A DNA stretch of 64,000 nucleotides, taken from positions 3,679 through 67,678 of the forward strand of contig CAZCTN010000016.1 in assembly GCA_964501655.1 (NCBI GenBank), written 5' to 3'. Origin of the DNA: JAAYJK01 sp964501655 (GTDB lineage Bacteria; Bacillota; Syntrophomonadia; Syntrophomonadales; Syntrophomonadaceae). A program made the translations under genes and the position numbers. Of the stretch, positions 45,540 through 53,758 are shown piece after piece. The notes beneath the pieces were generated by a model. It was not told the DNA's origin and did not search any database. It saw nothing but the letters and a program-made list of their open reading frames with translations. Each line of letters begins with the position of its first letter. The first letter of the stretch is position 1.

Positions 45540-46640
45540 ATGCAACATAATATGGATAAACCTGGTAATATTATGATTATTGATGATACTCCCGCTAACT
45601 TGAGACTGCTGGATACCATGCTGAGCAATGAAGGCTACCATATATATGCCTTTACTATGGTTGATATGGCTTATACAGCTGCCTGGAAGAATCCTCCCGA
45701 CTTGATTCTCATGGATATTAATATGCCTGAAATTAATGGTTACCAAGCCTGTCACATATTTAAGAACAACCCGCAATTAAAGGATATCCCAATAATATTT
45801 ATCAGTGCCCTGAATGATCCCGTCAATAAGGTAAGGGCTTTTAGAATGGGGGGAGTCGATTATATTAACAAACCCTTCCAGTTTGAAGAGGTTCTGGCCC
45901 GTATACAGACTCACTTGAAAATCTACCAGATGCAAAGCCAACTGTCTGAAGCCAATCATCGACTGGAAGAGCTGGTTTCAGAGCAGGTCCGTGAAATTGC
46001 CGATTCTCAAATGGCTACCATAATGGCCCTGGCCCGGCTGGCCCAATCCCGGGATGATAATACCGGCCGCCATCTGGAAAGGGTATATTCTTTTTCCCGG
46101 GTTTTGACTCAGCGCCTGCAGGCCACGGATTTGTATGCTGACCGATTGAATGACAGCACGGTGGAATGCATCCCCTATGCATGTTTCCTGCACGATATCG
46201 GTAAAGTTGCTATACCAGACAGTATATTGCTTAAACCGGGAAAACTGACCCCCCAGGAATTTGCGATAATGAAGACTCATGCCCAAATCGGGGCGGAAAC
46301 CCTGCAAACAGTCTTCAATAGATACCCAGGGAACAAGCTTATCCAGATAGGGATCGCGGTAGCCAGATGGCATCATGAACGCTGGGACGGGTCCGGTTAC
46401 CCGGATGGACTAGCCGGAGATGAAATACCCCTGGAAGCCCGTTTGATGAGCTTGGTTGATGTATACGATGCCCTGCGTTCCGAGCGTCCCTATAAAGGCA
46501 GTATATCCCATGAGGAAACACGAGCCATAATTCTGGCCTGCAGTGGCAGTCAACTGGATCCTGCTGTTGTGCAGGCATTTCTTGATGTGGAAGCAGAGTT
46601 TGCCCGGATATTTACCTGTTTAGGGGGTGAAGCAGATTAA
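45540..46640 (+). CDS. Response regulator with HD-GYP domain (cyclic-di-GMP phosphodiesterase type)
   Basis: A 366-residue RpfG-like regulator. Receiver with Asp59 in LILMDINMPEINGY, Lys in INKPFQ, then a linker helix and an HD-GYP domain: HDIGKVAIPD (His218-Asp219), LKPGKLT, MKTHAQIGAETL, HHERWDGSGYPDGL (GYP at about 286-288), DVYDAL. HD-GYP domains usually hydrolyse c-di-GMP. It pairs with the upstream sensor kinase as the likely phosphate donor. AAAGGGAGGAAGGCTGTA precedes the ATG. Confidence 0.93.
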   Translation: MQHNMDKPGNIMIIDDTPANLRLLDTMLSNEGYHIYAFTMVDMAYTAAWKNPPDLILMDINMPEINGYQACHIFKNNPQLKDIPIIFISALNDPVNKVRAFRMGGVDYINKPFQFEEVLARIQTHLKIYQMQSQLSEANHRLEELVSEQVREIADSQMATIMALARLAQSRDDNTGRHLERVYSFSRVLTQRLQATDLYADRLNDSTVECIPYACFLHDIGKVAIPDSILLKPGKLTPQEFAIMKTHAQIGAETLQTVFNRYPGNKLIQIGIAVARWHHERWDGSGYPDGLAGDEIPLEARLMSLVDVYDALRSERPYKGSISHEETRAIILACSGSQLDPAVVQAFLDVEAEFARIFTCLGGEAD

Positions 46641-47081
46641 CCGGCATAAAAAGAATATCTTAACCGCTGCACCAATGATAGGGTTAATAACAGGCTTCTT
46701 AAATCACCTGCTGATCCCTGGGAACATGAAGGCTCCAAATACCGCTCCGGCAAGACAGTAAATAACGCCAGTCTGTCTGATCAATATCTCATTGCCACTT
46801 AGAAGCAAAATCAGCTGAAGGTCACGGTGCATTANNNNNNNNNNNNNNNNNNNNNNNNNNNNNNNNNNNNNNNNNNNNNNNNNNNNNNNNNNNNNNNNNN
46901 NNNNNNNNNNNNNNNNNNNNNNNNNNNNNNNNNNATCAATATCTCATTGCCACTTAGAAGCAAAATCAGCTGAAGGTCACGGTGCATTAGGGCCAGATTT
47001 CCTATGGTTATTGGAATAATGTTGTTGTATTATGAAAACATAAGACAATAGTAATAAATTGCATTTATGGGAGGTACAATT
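46641..47081. other. Non-coding region with degenerate coding remains and assembly gap
   Basis: No supported gene. On the minus strand, joining the two 55-mers across the gap gives an open frame (IPITIGNLALMHRDLQLIL, then TGVIYCLAGAVFGAF) that stops at the TGA at 46704-46706; it continues in frame past that stop (KPVINPIIGAAVKIFF), suggesting a decayed membrane-protein gene. A GGGAGG near 47069 is the ribosome site of the next gene. Confidence 0.5.
46780..46989. other. 100-N assembly gap (46835-46934) flanked by identical 55-mers
   Basis: Bases 46780-46834 and 46935-46989 are the same 55 bases, beginning ATCAATATCTCATTGCC. Placed on the two sides of an N block, they indicate two overlapping contig ends rather than a true duplication. 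Removing 155 bases would close the gap. Confidence 0.88.
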
Positions 47082-48728
47082 ATGGAAGATGGTCTTGCTC
47101 CCCAAAATGAAGATAAATTACGGGCATTAAGAAATAACCTGGAGAAAATATCACTGCAATCTGACTTTCGCAAAAAGGTAATCGGTGGTTTGAGTGAAGA
47201 AGATGTAATAAAATATATAGACGGTTTGAGGCAGCAATCTCAACTGATAGAAGATGAATTGAACCATCATATTGAAGAATTGCAGACAGCCAGAGACAGG
47301 ATGCGCAAGGAGTTGGAGGCTTTCAGGCTGGCAAGCCAGGAGGAGATAAGCCGGCTGGAGGAAGCAGCCGAAAAATCTGCTGCTGAAACATTGCGCTGCC
47401 GGAAGGAAATGGAGGAGCAGGCCTCCCTTTATAATGCTGAGATTGAGCGTCTGGAAATGGAGTATCAAGATGTGCAGGCGCAGTGTGCCCGTCTTGCCCA
47501 ACAAGTCTCGCAGCTGGAAAACCAGGCTCACGAACTTGATTCCAAAGTTGTCGAGTGCTCCAGCGAAAACTCGGTCTATTTCCAACAGATTAGCAGTCTG
47601 GAACAGGAAATCCAGTTAAAGCAGGCTATGGTCAATGAACAACGTGAGTTATTGCAGGACTGGGAACGAAAATTCGAGTTTGAAAGGACCCGCAATGCAG
47701 CGGCCTCTAAAGAAATAAGCATGTATAAGCAGAAGCTGGGCGGTCTTGAGCAAGAGATGCAGGAACAGCAGAGCAAGTTGCTGGAACAGGCCGATTTGGC
47801 CAAAGAATATGCCCAGACCCAACAGGAACTGGAAGGCCGCCTGGAAGAAGAGCGGAGCCGGGTTTTGGCCCAGCAGCAGGTCATGGACCTGCAGAAGGTG
47901 AAAATACTAGAATTGGAAGATCAACTGCTGGAACAGATAGAGGCAGCGGAAGAATACAGCCGGTTTCAGCAGGAACTGGAATGCAGATTGGAAGAAGAAC
48001 AAGGCCGGGTGATTGCCCAGCAGGATACAGCGAATATTCAGACGGCTAAAATAAGGGAACTGGAAGATAAGTTGCTGGAGCAGGAAAAACTGGCTGAAGA
48101 ATACGCCCGATTACGTGAGGAGTTGGAATTCCGTTTGGAAGAAGAACGAAACCTGATGCTTGCCCGGCAGGGGATTATAGACACTCAGACTGTTGCGATA
48201 AAGGAACTGGAAGATGAGGTGCTGGAACAGAAGCAGTTAGCCCAGGGATACCTGGATGAAAGGAATAAACTGGAGGAAGAACTGAAGCTAGCTGGGCAAG
48301 GCACTGACAACAGATCATCCATGAATTTCAAGGGAGAAGTTGATGTGATCTACAAACAACTGGATAACATCAAGGTTCAAATAGAGATAAACGACAAACT
48401 GCAGCAGCAATTGGATCAAGAGCGGGAAAGGGCAGAAAGAGCGGAAAAAGATATGTCCCATTTTGCCGAATGGGTATATGGACTTAAAGATAAATTCCAG
48501 GCCAATCAACGGCAGCTGGAGTCTCAATTTGCCAAGATTGAAGAAAAGCACCGGGCTATCCAGACGGATATTAACGGGCTGCGCAGCAATATGGAGACTT
48601 TCGGGCTGGGAACCGGAACCGAGATCGACAATGTATGCGCAAGTGTTACTAATTCCAATCCGGTTCCGGAGAGCAAATGCGTCAAGATAGACAAATGGCG
48701 GGAAAAGACCGGTACTACCGGCAATTAG
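47082..48728 (+). CDS. Coiled-coil protein of unknown function
   Basis: A 548-residue, highly charged, helical protein: almost entirely coiled-coil from about residue 60 to 520, with repeated blocks (EYAxxQQELExRLEEERxxV...; three near-copies at about 250-395 spaced near 50 residues). No membrane segment or enzyme domain. A basic N-terminus KVIGGLSEEDVIKYI resembles the start of DivIVA-like proteins only weakly. ATG 47082 follows GGGAGG; the upstream ATG 47067 overlaps that site. It is convergent with the ABC exporter genes (nine-base gap). Possible cytoskeletal or polar role, unproven. Confidence 0.65.
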   Translation: MEDGLAPQNEDKLRALRNNLEKISLQSDFRKKVIGGLSEEDVIKYIDGLRQQSQLIEDELNHHIEELQTARDRMRKELEAFRLASQEEISRLEEAAEKSAAETLRCRKEMEEQASLYNAEIERLEMEYQDVQAQCARLAQQVSQLENQAHELDSKVVECSSENSVYFQQISSLEQEIQLKQAMVNEQRELLQDWERKFEFERTRNAAASKEISMYKQKLGGLEQEMQEQQSKLLEQADLAKEYAQTQQELEGRLEEERSRVLAQQQVMDLQKVKILELEDQLLEQIEAAEEYSRFQQELECRLEEEQGRVIAQQDTANIQTAKIRELEDKLLEQEKLAEEYARLREELEFRLEEERNLMLARQGIIDTQTVAIKELEDEVLEQKQLAQGYLDERNKLEEELKLAGQGTDNRSSMNFKGEVDVIYKQLDNIKVQIEINDKLQQQLDQERERAERAEKDMSHFAEWVYGLKDKFQANQRQLESQFAKIEEKHRAIQTDINGLRSNMETFGLGTGTEIDNVCASVTNSNPVPESKCVKIDKWREKTGTTGN

Positions 48729-48737
48729 AAATATTGA

Positions 48738-49406
48738 TCAAATACGCAGATCCCGTCTTTGCATACCCTGATAGGTGAGAAAGATAAAGATAATCATCAG
48801 GATCAATGAAAGCAGAAGGGATATCATGGAGTATTTGCCCTGTATTATTATTTCCTCAGCCGGGAAATATTTAAAAGGGGTAATATAGGCTAAGAAATCA
48901 ATTTTATCGTATAAGTCTACCGCTACTGAAATGAAGAATACCATCAATAAAAATGCTGCCGAGCGACCGGCGGCTTTTTTGCTGTTCTCGCTGAGGGCGG
49001 CTATACAGGCGCCAATGGAGCCAAATAACAATTGCAGGATAAGCAGGGATAGCATGAGTTTGATGATCATATCTGTTATGGGCTGGCCGTGGTTGAAGCT
49101 TCTGACTAATATAACCGAGGCGGTCAGAATTACCAAATTTAACACCATTACATTAATCAGGACAGTAATCAATTTGCTGGTTATGATCCTGCTTCTTTTT
49201 GCCGGCTTGGCGTACAGGAAATCCCCGGTCCGGTCTCTTTCTTCACGACTGATTATTTCAGCTCCCAGCATTATAGCATGGAGCCCTCCCAACAGCATGA
49301 AATATAAATAGAACACGGCATAGAAACCGGCTATCGAGGATATATCCAATTCTCCCATACCCAGTATGGATTTCACCTCGGGCGGAAGGTTCTCGAACAG
49401 CTTATT
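48738..49406 (-). CDS. ABC-2-type permease subunit 2 (5' end lost in gap)
   Basis: The 3' portion, 222 codons, of a polytopic ABC exporter permease with about five membrane helices. It aligns with the upstream permease: ENLPPEVKSILGMGELDIS, SREERDRTGDFLYAKPAKRS, ITPFKYFPAEEIIIQG. About 45 N-terminal residues should be missing in the N block. It pairs with the ATPase at 50213. The seeming fusion to the upstream gene through N codons is an artefact. Confidence 0.82.
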   Translation of the reverse strand, partial: NKLFENLPPEVKSILGMGELDISSIAGFYAVFYLYFMLLGGLHAIMLGAEIISREERDRTGDFLYAKPAKRSRIITSKLITVLINVMVLNLVILTASVILVRSFNHGQPITDMIIKLMLSLLILQLLFGSIGACIAALSENSKKAAGRSAAFLLMVFFISVAVDLYDKIDFLAYITPFKYFPAEEIIIQGKYSMISLLLSLILMIIFIFLTYQGMQRRDLRI

Positions 49407-49506
49407 NNNNNNNNNNNNNNNNNNNNNNNNNNNNNNNNNNNNNNNNNNNNNNNNNNNNNNNNNNNNNNNNNNNNNNNNNNNNNNNNNNNNNNNNNNNNNN
49501 NNNNNN
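49407..49506. other. 100-N assembly gap between the two permease genes
   Basis: The flanks do not match each other, so this gap, unlike the other two, hides sequence. From the paralogue alignment roughly 80 codons are missing (end of one permease, start of the next), i.e. about 250 bases or more rather than 100. Confidence 0.75.
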
Positions 49507-50216
49507 TGCCATTCAATGATGCCCTGTTCTATTATCCGTGGGGTGCTGAAATAGGCAAAAGGCGAGATATACAATAGTTTTCCGTCTCCCAGGGCATCGT
49601 TCAGCATTTGCAGTATATAAAATATGAATACTATAGCCAGGGCAATAGGCAGGGGGCTTTTTATCTTATGGGCAATAACGGCGGTGAACGCACCCAGGGC
49701 AGCAAAAAACAATTGGCTCTGGATCAAACTCAAGTTGACCTGCAGAAACACTGACTTGTCAAAGGAACTGTCCTGATAGGCACCAACTATGAAGAAGGCT
49801 GCGGTCAGGAACAGAAGATTTTGAATAAGAATATTGGTCAGCAGAGAGGAGGTTTTGGCAGTTGCTACAGCTAAACGACTTACTGGCTTGGCCAGCAGAA
49901 AGTCAACTGATCCTGAACGGATTTCTTCTGATAACCCTGATAAGCCAGCTTTCATAGCATATACCGACCCTATCAGCAGTACATAAATGAAAATAAATCC
50001 ATAAAAACCTAGTAATTCAGATAGATTCATAGTAGTAATCCCTAGTGCCCTTCTAATTTCCAGCGGGAAATTGTTAAGTAAGTTTTCCATGACCTGAGCC
50101 TGAGCAGCGATGGGCGGGTACATGAGCATGAAGAATAGGATAAAAAGAGTCATGGCTGCAGTCCAGTACAGCGCCGAAACAACAGAGATCTTGAATTCCT
50201 GGATAAATATATTCAT
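49507..50216 (-). CDS. ABC-2-type permease subunit 1 (3' end lost in gap)
   Basis: The first 236 codons of the first permease. Helices lie at about 15-35, 70-90, 120-145, 165-190 and 195-215. Conserved blocks include FPLEIRRALGITTMNLS, SGSVDFLLAKPVSR and ISPFAYFSTPRIIEQG. Its ATG overlaps the ATPase stop by four bases. The two permeases are diverged duplicates and probably form a heterodimer with the ATPase, exporting a peptide, drug or lipid; substrate not determinable. Confidence 0.84.
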
Positions 50217-51103
50217 TGCTCTCCCTCCGGTTCATAATAATGGAGGAAAACTTCCTCCAGGGAGGGTTCTTCTACGATAAGATTCTTGATCTGATGTTTA
50301 TGTATCCGGTCAACTATCTGGTTTATTTCTCCCTGAAAAAGAAAAGTAAAGCTGCCGTCTTCGTATTTGAGGTTGGCTGTGCCTGGCAGATCAAAATAAT
50401 TTTCATCAACCACCTCCGCCAACTCGATCACAAACCTTTTATAACTGGTACGGCCCAGGGTTCTCATGTCTTCAATTCCGATAATTATACCTTCTTTGAT
50501 AATGGCCACCCGGGAGCACAATTTTTGCACTTCGGTCAAGATATGGGAAGAGAAGAGCACCGAGGCACCATGCTGGTTCTCGGATTTTATCAGCTGGAAA
50601 AATTTCTGCTGCATGAGGGGGTCCAGACCTCCGGTAGGCTCATCAAGTATGATAAGACGGGGCGAATGCAGTAAGCCCTGTACTATACCCACTTTCTTCC
50701 TGTTGCCATAGGAAAGGTCTTCAATTTTTCTTTTCAGATCCAGGTCCAGCATCTCGCTGAGTTCATAGATGCGCTGGTAGTCCGATGATGGATAGAAACT
50801 GGCTGAGTATTTGAGCAGATCGATTACTTTCATATTATCATAATAGAAAACTTCCGAGGGCAGGTAGCCAATATCCCTGCGAATAATCGGCCCCTTTTCT
50901 ATGCAATCCTGTCCGAATATCCGGGCATTGCCTCCGCTGGGATATATCAGCCCCAGCAGGGCTCTGATGGTAGTTGACTTGCCAGCTCCGTTGGGCCCAA
51001 TAAAGCCGTAGATTTCACCCTCCTCAACCTGAAAACTAACATCTACTATTCCCCGTGTCCGGCCATAGTATTTACTCAGATGATTCACCTCAATAACAGC
51101 CAC
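50213..51103 (-). CDS. ABC transporter ATP-binding protein (BcrA-like)
   Basis: A 296-residue ATPase of an exporter. Walker A GPNGAGKSTT near residue 33, signature LSYGNRKKVGIVQGL, Walker B LIILDEPTGGLDP, and switch-like SSHIL. The C-terminal extension of about 80 residues (EVVDENYFDLPG onward) is typical of the BcrA/antibiotic-exporter group. GTG at 51103 is chosen: AAGGAGG ends six bases upstream, with other upstream in-frame starts inside or beyond it. Overlaps the permease by four bases. Confidence 0.92.
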   Translation of the reverse strand: MAVIEVNHLSKYYGRTRGIVDVSFQVEEGEIYGFIGPNGAGKSTTIRALLGLIYPSGGNARIFGQDCIEKGPIIRRDIGYLPSEVFYYDNMKVIDLLKYSASFYPSSDYQRIYELSEMLDLDLKRKIEDLSYGNRKKVGIVQGLLHSPRLIILDEPTGGLDPLMQQKFFQLIKSENQHGASVLFSSHILTEVQKLCSRVAIIKEGIIIGIEDMRTLGRTSYKRFVIELAEVVDENYFDLPGTANLKYEDGSFTFLFQGEINQIVDRIHKHQIKNLIVEEPSLEEVFLHYYEPEGEQ

Positions 51104-51402
51104 AACCATCCTCCTTAACCAATATGCCACTCTTGTTAAGGTATAATGCTCCTAATGATCAGAAACTATTCCTTAATCCGTTCAGATAGTGTATTACTGC
51201 GGTCCCCAGGCTTCTCGCTACTTTCCCTTACTGTTCCCGGCAGGTATATTCTTTGTAAAAATGGGGAACTATTTAAGCTGTATCGACTTGACATCAAGTC
51301 CATTCTGAATTATATTAAACTTGCCTTGACCCAACCATTCTCCTTTATGGAGATGCGAGTGAGTAGAGGGTTACATTTCCAGAAAGGGGATATTAAGGAA
51401 AA

Positions 51403-51711
51403 ATGGAAGACAGATATCTAATTTGTAAAGACTGCGGAGAAGAATTCCTTTTTTCGGCTTCCGAACAGGAATTTTATGCAGAAAAAGGTTTCGAAAACGA
51501 ACCTGGCCGGTGCAGAAACTGCAGAAGAGCGCGGAAGCAAGCACGCAGCGGCAACGGAGGCGGAAGCGGACAGAGGTTCCGGGAAGACCGTCCCATGTTT
51601 CAGGCAATTTGCGCCGAGTGCGGTGAGGAGACCACAGTCCCCTTTGAACCGAGTGGAGATAGGCCCATTTACTGCAGGGATTGTTTCCGCAACAGGAGAA
51701 ATAGATACTAG
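51403..51711 (+). CDS. Small zinc-ribbon protein with two ribbon pairs
   Basis: A 102-residue protein. The N-terminal ribbon is YLICKDCGEEF ... RCRNCRRARK, and the C-terminal is FQAICAECGEETTVPF ... PIYCRDCF, joined by a Gly/Arg-rich linker. It is a very common short family of Clostridia, probably binding RNA or DNA, but its role is not established. AAGGA lies before the ATG. A strong terminator follows; it is upstream of miaB. Confidence 0.85.
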   Translation: MEDRYLICKDCGEEFLFSASEQEFYAEKGFENEPGRCRNCRRARKQARSGNGGGSGQRFREDRPMFQAICAECGEETTVPFEPSGDRPIYCRDCFRNRRNRY

Positions 51712-51732
51712 GCAAATAAAAGCGTTTTTTCC

Positions 51733-51762
51733 AGAGGCCAACATTAAACGGCCTCTTTTTTA
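51733..51762 (+). terminator. Intrinsic terminator after zinc-ribbon gene
   Basis: AGAGGCC (51733-51739) pairs with GGCCTCT (51750-51756), followed directly by TTTTTTATT. Confidence 0.85.
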
Positions 51763-51928
51763 TTGCCCGGAAAACATAATAAACATAATATATATTATGT
51801 TAACCAATTAGAAAAGCCCTCTAATGAGAGGTTAATGAACTGGTCTAAAGCGGATAATTTTGTTAAAATGTTGACTGAATCATGCTGATGTAGATTTCAG
51901 TTAAATCAATTGATGGGAAAGGATAACA

Positions 51929-53260
51929 ATGGAAGCTATAAAGGCCGATACAGGCAAATATCATATTATTACCTACGGATGTCAGATGAATGTTCGTGAC
52001 TCGGAGACTTTGGCCGGTATGGTTGAGAGTATGGGCTACAGTCATACTCCGGAATTGGAGCAGGCTGATCTGGTGATTTTCAATACCTGCAGTGTAAGGC
52101 ATTCGGCCGAAAACAAGGTATACGGCAAACTGGGAGAGGTAGCCCGCATCAAGGGCCGGAAGCCCGGAATGATAATAGCTCTGGGAGGCTGCATGGCTCA
52201 GTTGGCACCAGTGAGAAAGAGATTAAAAAAGCAGAAGGTGGATATTGTTTTCGGCACCCACAACTTGCAGGAGCTGCCTTTCTTAATCGAAAAGGTGAGA
52301 GAGTCCGGTCAGCCGATCTTTCAGGTTTATGAGCATGCCCCAGATAGCGAAGAGAAGCTTCCCAGCCTGCGGCAGGGTGATATAACAGCCTTCGTTAACA
52401 TTATGTATGGCTGCAATAATTTCTGCAGTTACTGTATAGTTCCATATACCAGGGGGAGGGAGAGAAGCCGGCAGCCGCAGGATATTATGGCAGAGGCCGA
52501 GGAACTTGCTGGCCAGGGGTATAAAGAGATAACTTTGCTGGGGCAGAACGTAAATTCCTATGGAAAGGGTCTGGCCAAATCCGTCGATTTTGCCGACTTG
52601 CTCCATATGGTGAGCAAAATTGACGGCTTGGAGCGTATACGCTTCACCACATCGCACCCCCGGGATATGACCGATAAGTTAATTTATGCCATAGGAGCCG
52701 AACCGAAGGTGTGTGAGCATATTCATGTTGCCATGCAGTCAGGCAGCAACAAGATATTGGGCTTAATGAACCGGGGATATAGCAGAGAGCACTACCTGGA
52801 GAGAACCGGACGGATCAGAGAGCTTATCCCGGGGGCAGCAATTACCACGGATATTATTGTTGGATTTCCGGGAGAGAACGAATCTGATTTCCTGGACACC
52901 TTGGATATGGTGGCAAGGGTGCGTTTCGATGCGGCCTTTACTTTTATGTATTCAGTTCGTTCCGGTACCCGGGCAGCACTTATGGATGAGCAGATACCGC
53001 TGAATGTACGGCGGGAACGGTTGATGAGTCTTAACCAGGTACAATATGGGATTGCCCGGGAGATAAACCAGTCCTTGGCAGGGAGCACCCAGGAGGTTTT
53101 GGTGGATGGCTGGAGCAAGACAGATAAAGCTAAGCTAAGTTCCCGCACCAGAACCAATCGCATTGTGATATTTTCTGGACCGGAACACTTAATTGGACAG
53201 ACAATTAATGTTAGAATAACAGAAGCAACTACTTTTTCATTGTTTGGAGAGCAGTTATAA
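51929..53260 (+). CDS. miaB: tRNA-2-methylthio-N6-dimethylallyladenosine synthase MiaB
   Basis: A 443-residue radical-SAM methylthiotransferase that modifies A37 of tRNAs. The auxiliary-cluster Cys residues are in ITYGCQMN, FNTCSVR and LGGCMAQ; the radical-SAM motif CNNFCSYC is near residue 157, and the C-terminal TRAM-like region ends STVEV... here QEVLVDGWSKTDK. GGGAAAGGATAACA lies before the ATG. Its substrate is produced by MiaA, encoded 10 kb downstream in the same block. It is followed by a YlbF-like gene. Confidence 0.97.
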   Translation: MEAIKADTGKYHIITYGCQMNVRDSETLAGMVESMGYSHTPELEQADLVIFNTCSVRHSAENKVYGKLGEVARIKGRKPGMIIALGGCMAQLAPVRKRLKKQKVDIVFGTHNLQELPFLIEKVRESGQPIFQVYEHAPDSEEKLPSLRQGDITAFVNIMYGCNNFCSYCIVPYTRGRERSRQPQDIMAEAEELAGQGYKEITLLGQNVNSYGKGLAKSVDFADLLHMVSKIDGLERIRFTTSHPRDMTDKLIYAIGAEPKVCEHIHVAMQSGSNKILGLMNRGYSREHYLERTGRIRELIPGAAITTDIIVGFPGENESDFLDTLDMVARVRFDAAFTFMYSVRSGTRAALMDEQIPLNVRRERLMSLNQVQYGIAREINQSLAGSTQEVLVDGWSKTDKAKLSSRTRTNRIVIFSGPEHLIGQTINVRITEATTFSLFGEQL

Positions 53261-53290
53261 AAATCGGAATGGAATAAGGGGGATAAAGGT

Positions 53291-53665
53291 TTGTCTAAAG
53301 AGGACATTATTAAGCTGGCATTTGATCTGGGAACATCCATCGGTGATTCAGATGAGATCATTCTTTTAAAGGAATTGCAGGATAGATTAAATGCAGATAT
53401 TGAAGCATCTAATCTTATTATCAAGTATCAAGATGCCAAAATGAAATTGGAAAACAAGAAGAACGATGGTCTTATAAAAAGCAAAATAGAAGAAGACCAT
53501 ATAGCGGTACTGGAACAGCAGCTGGGCAGTAATTCCTTATTACAGGAAATGATGGCCGCCCAGGAACAGTTTGACAACCTGATGCAGGCAGTATACTATG
53601 CCATGAACCAGGCTATTGCCGGCAGTTGCAGCGGTTCCTGCTCTTCCTGCAGCAGCTGTTCTTAG
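53291..53665 (+). CDS. YlbF/YmcA-family protein with Cys-rich tail
   Basis: A 124-residue helical protein of the YlbF/YmcA family, which in Bacillus forms a complex affecting RNase Y, biofilm and competence. The start IKLAFDLGTSIGDSDEI and QDAKMKLENKKNDG are family-like. The C-terminus is unusual: SCSGSCSSCSSC, six cysteines in 12 residues, which could bind a metal or iron-sulfur cluster. Starts at TTG 53291 after AAGGGGGAT. A terminator follows. It sits between miaB and mutS. Confidence 0.85.
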   Translation: MSKEDIIKLAFDLGTSIGDSDEIILLKELQDRLNADIEASNLIIKYQDAKMKLENKKNDGLIKSKIEEDHIAVLEQQLGSNSLLQEMMAAQEQFDNLMQAVYYAMNQAIAGSCSGSCSSCSSCS

Positions 53666-53687
53666 GCAAACTCACCGCTATACATTT

Positions 53688-53719
53688 AACAAGACCTGGG
53701 GTACCGGGTCTTTCTTGTT
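53688..53719 (+). terminator. Hairpin between ylbF-like gene and mutS
   Basis: AAGACC (53691-53696) pairs with GGTCTT (53707-53712), flanked by complementary AACA and TGTT, followed by TTCTTG. It is a moderate terminator. Confidence 0.7.
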
Positions 53720-53758
53720 AGTATTGATTAACAAATATATTTCTAGGGGGTTGCTGAA

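Noticed and set aside
46780..46989. True 55-bp direct duplication around the second gap
   Set aside because: Same 55-base length occurs at the unrelated first gap, which points to assembly overlap.
48738..50216. One 492-residue permease
   Set aside because: The two halves are paralogues and the N block joins them artificially.
51146..51421. 91-codon plus-strand frame before the zinc-ribbon gene
   Set aside because: No ribosome site, overlaps the next gene's start, low coding character.
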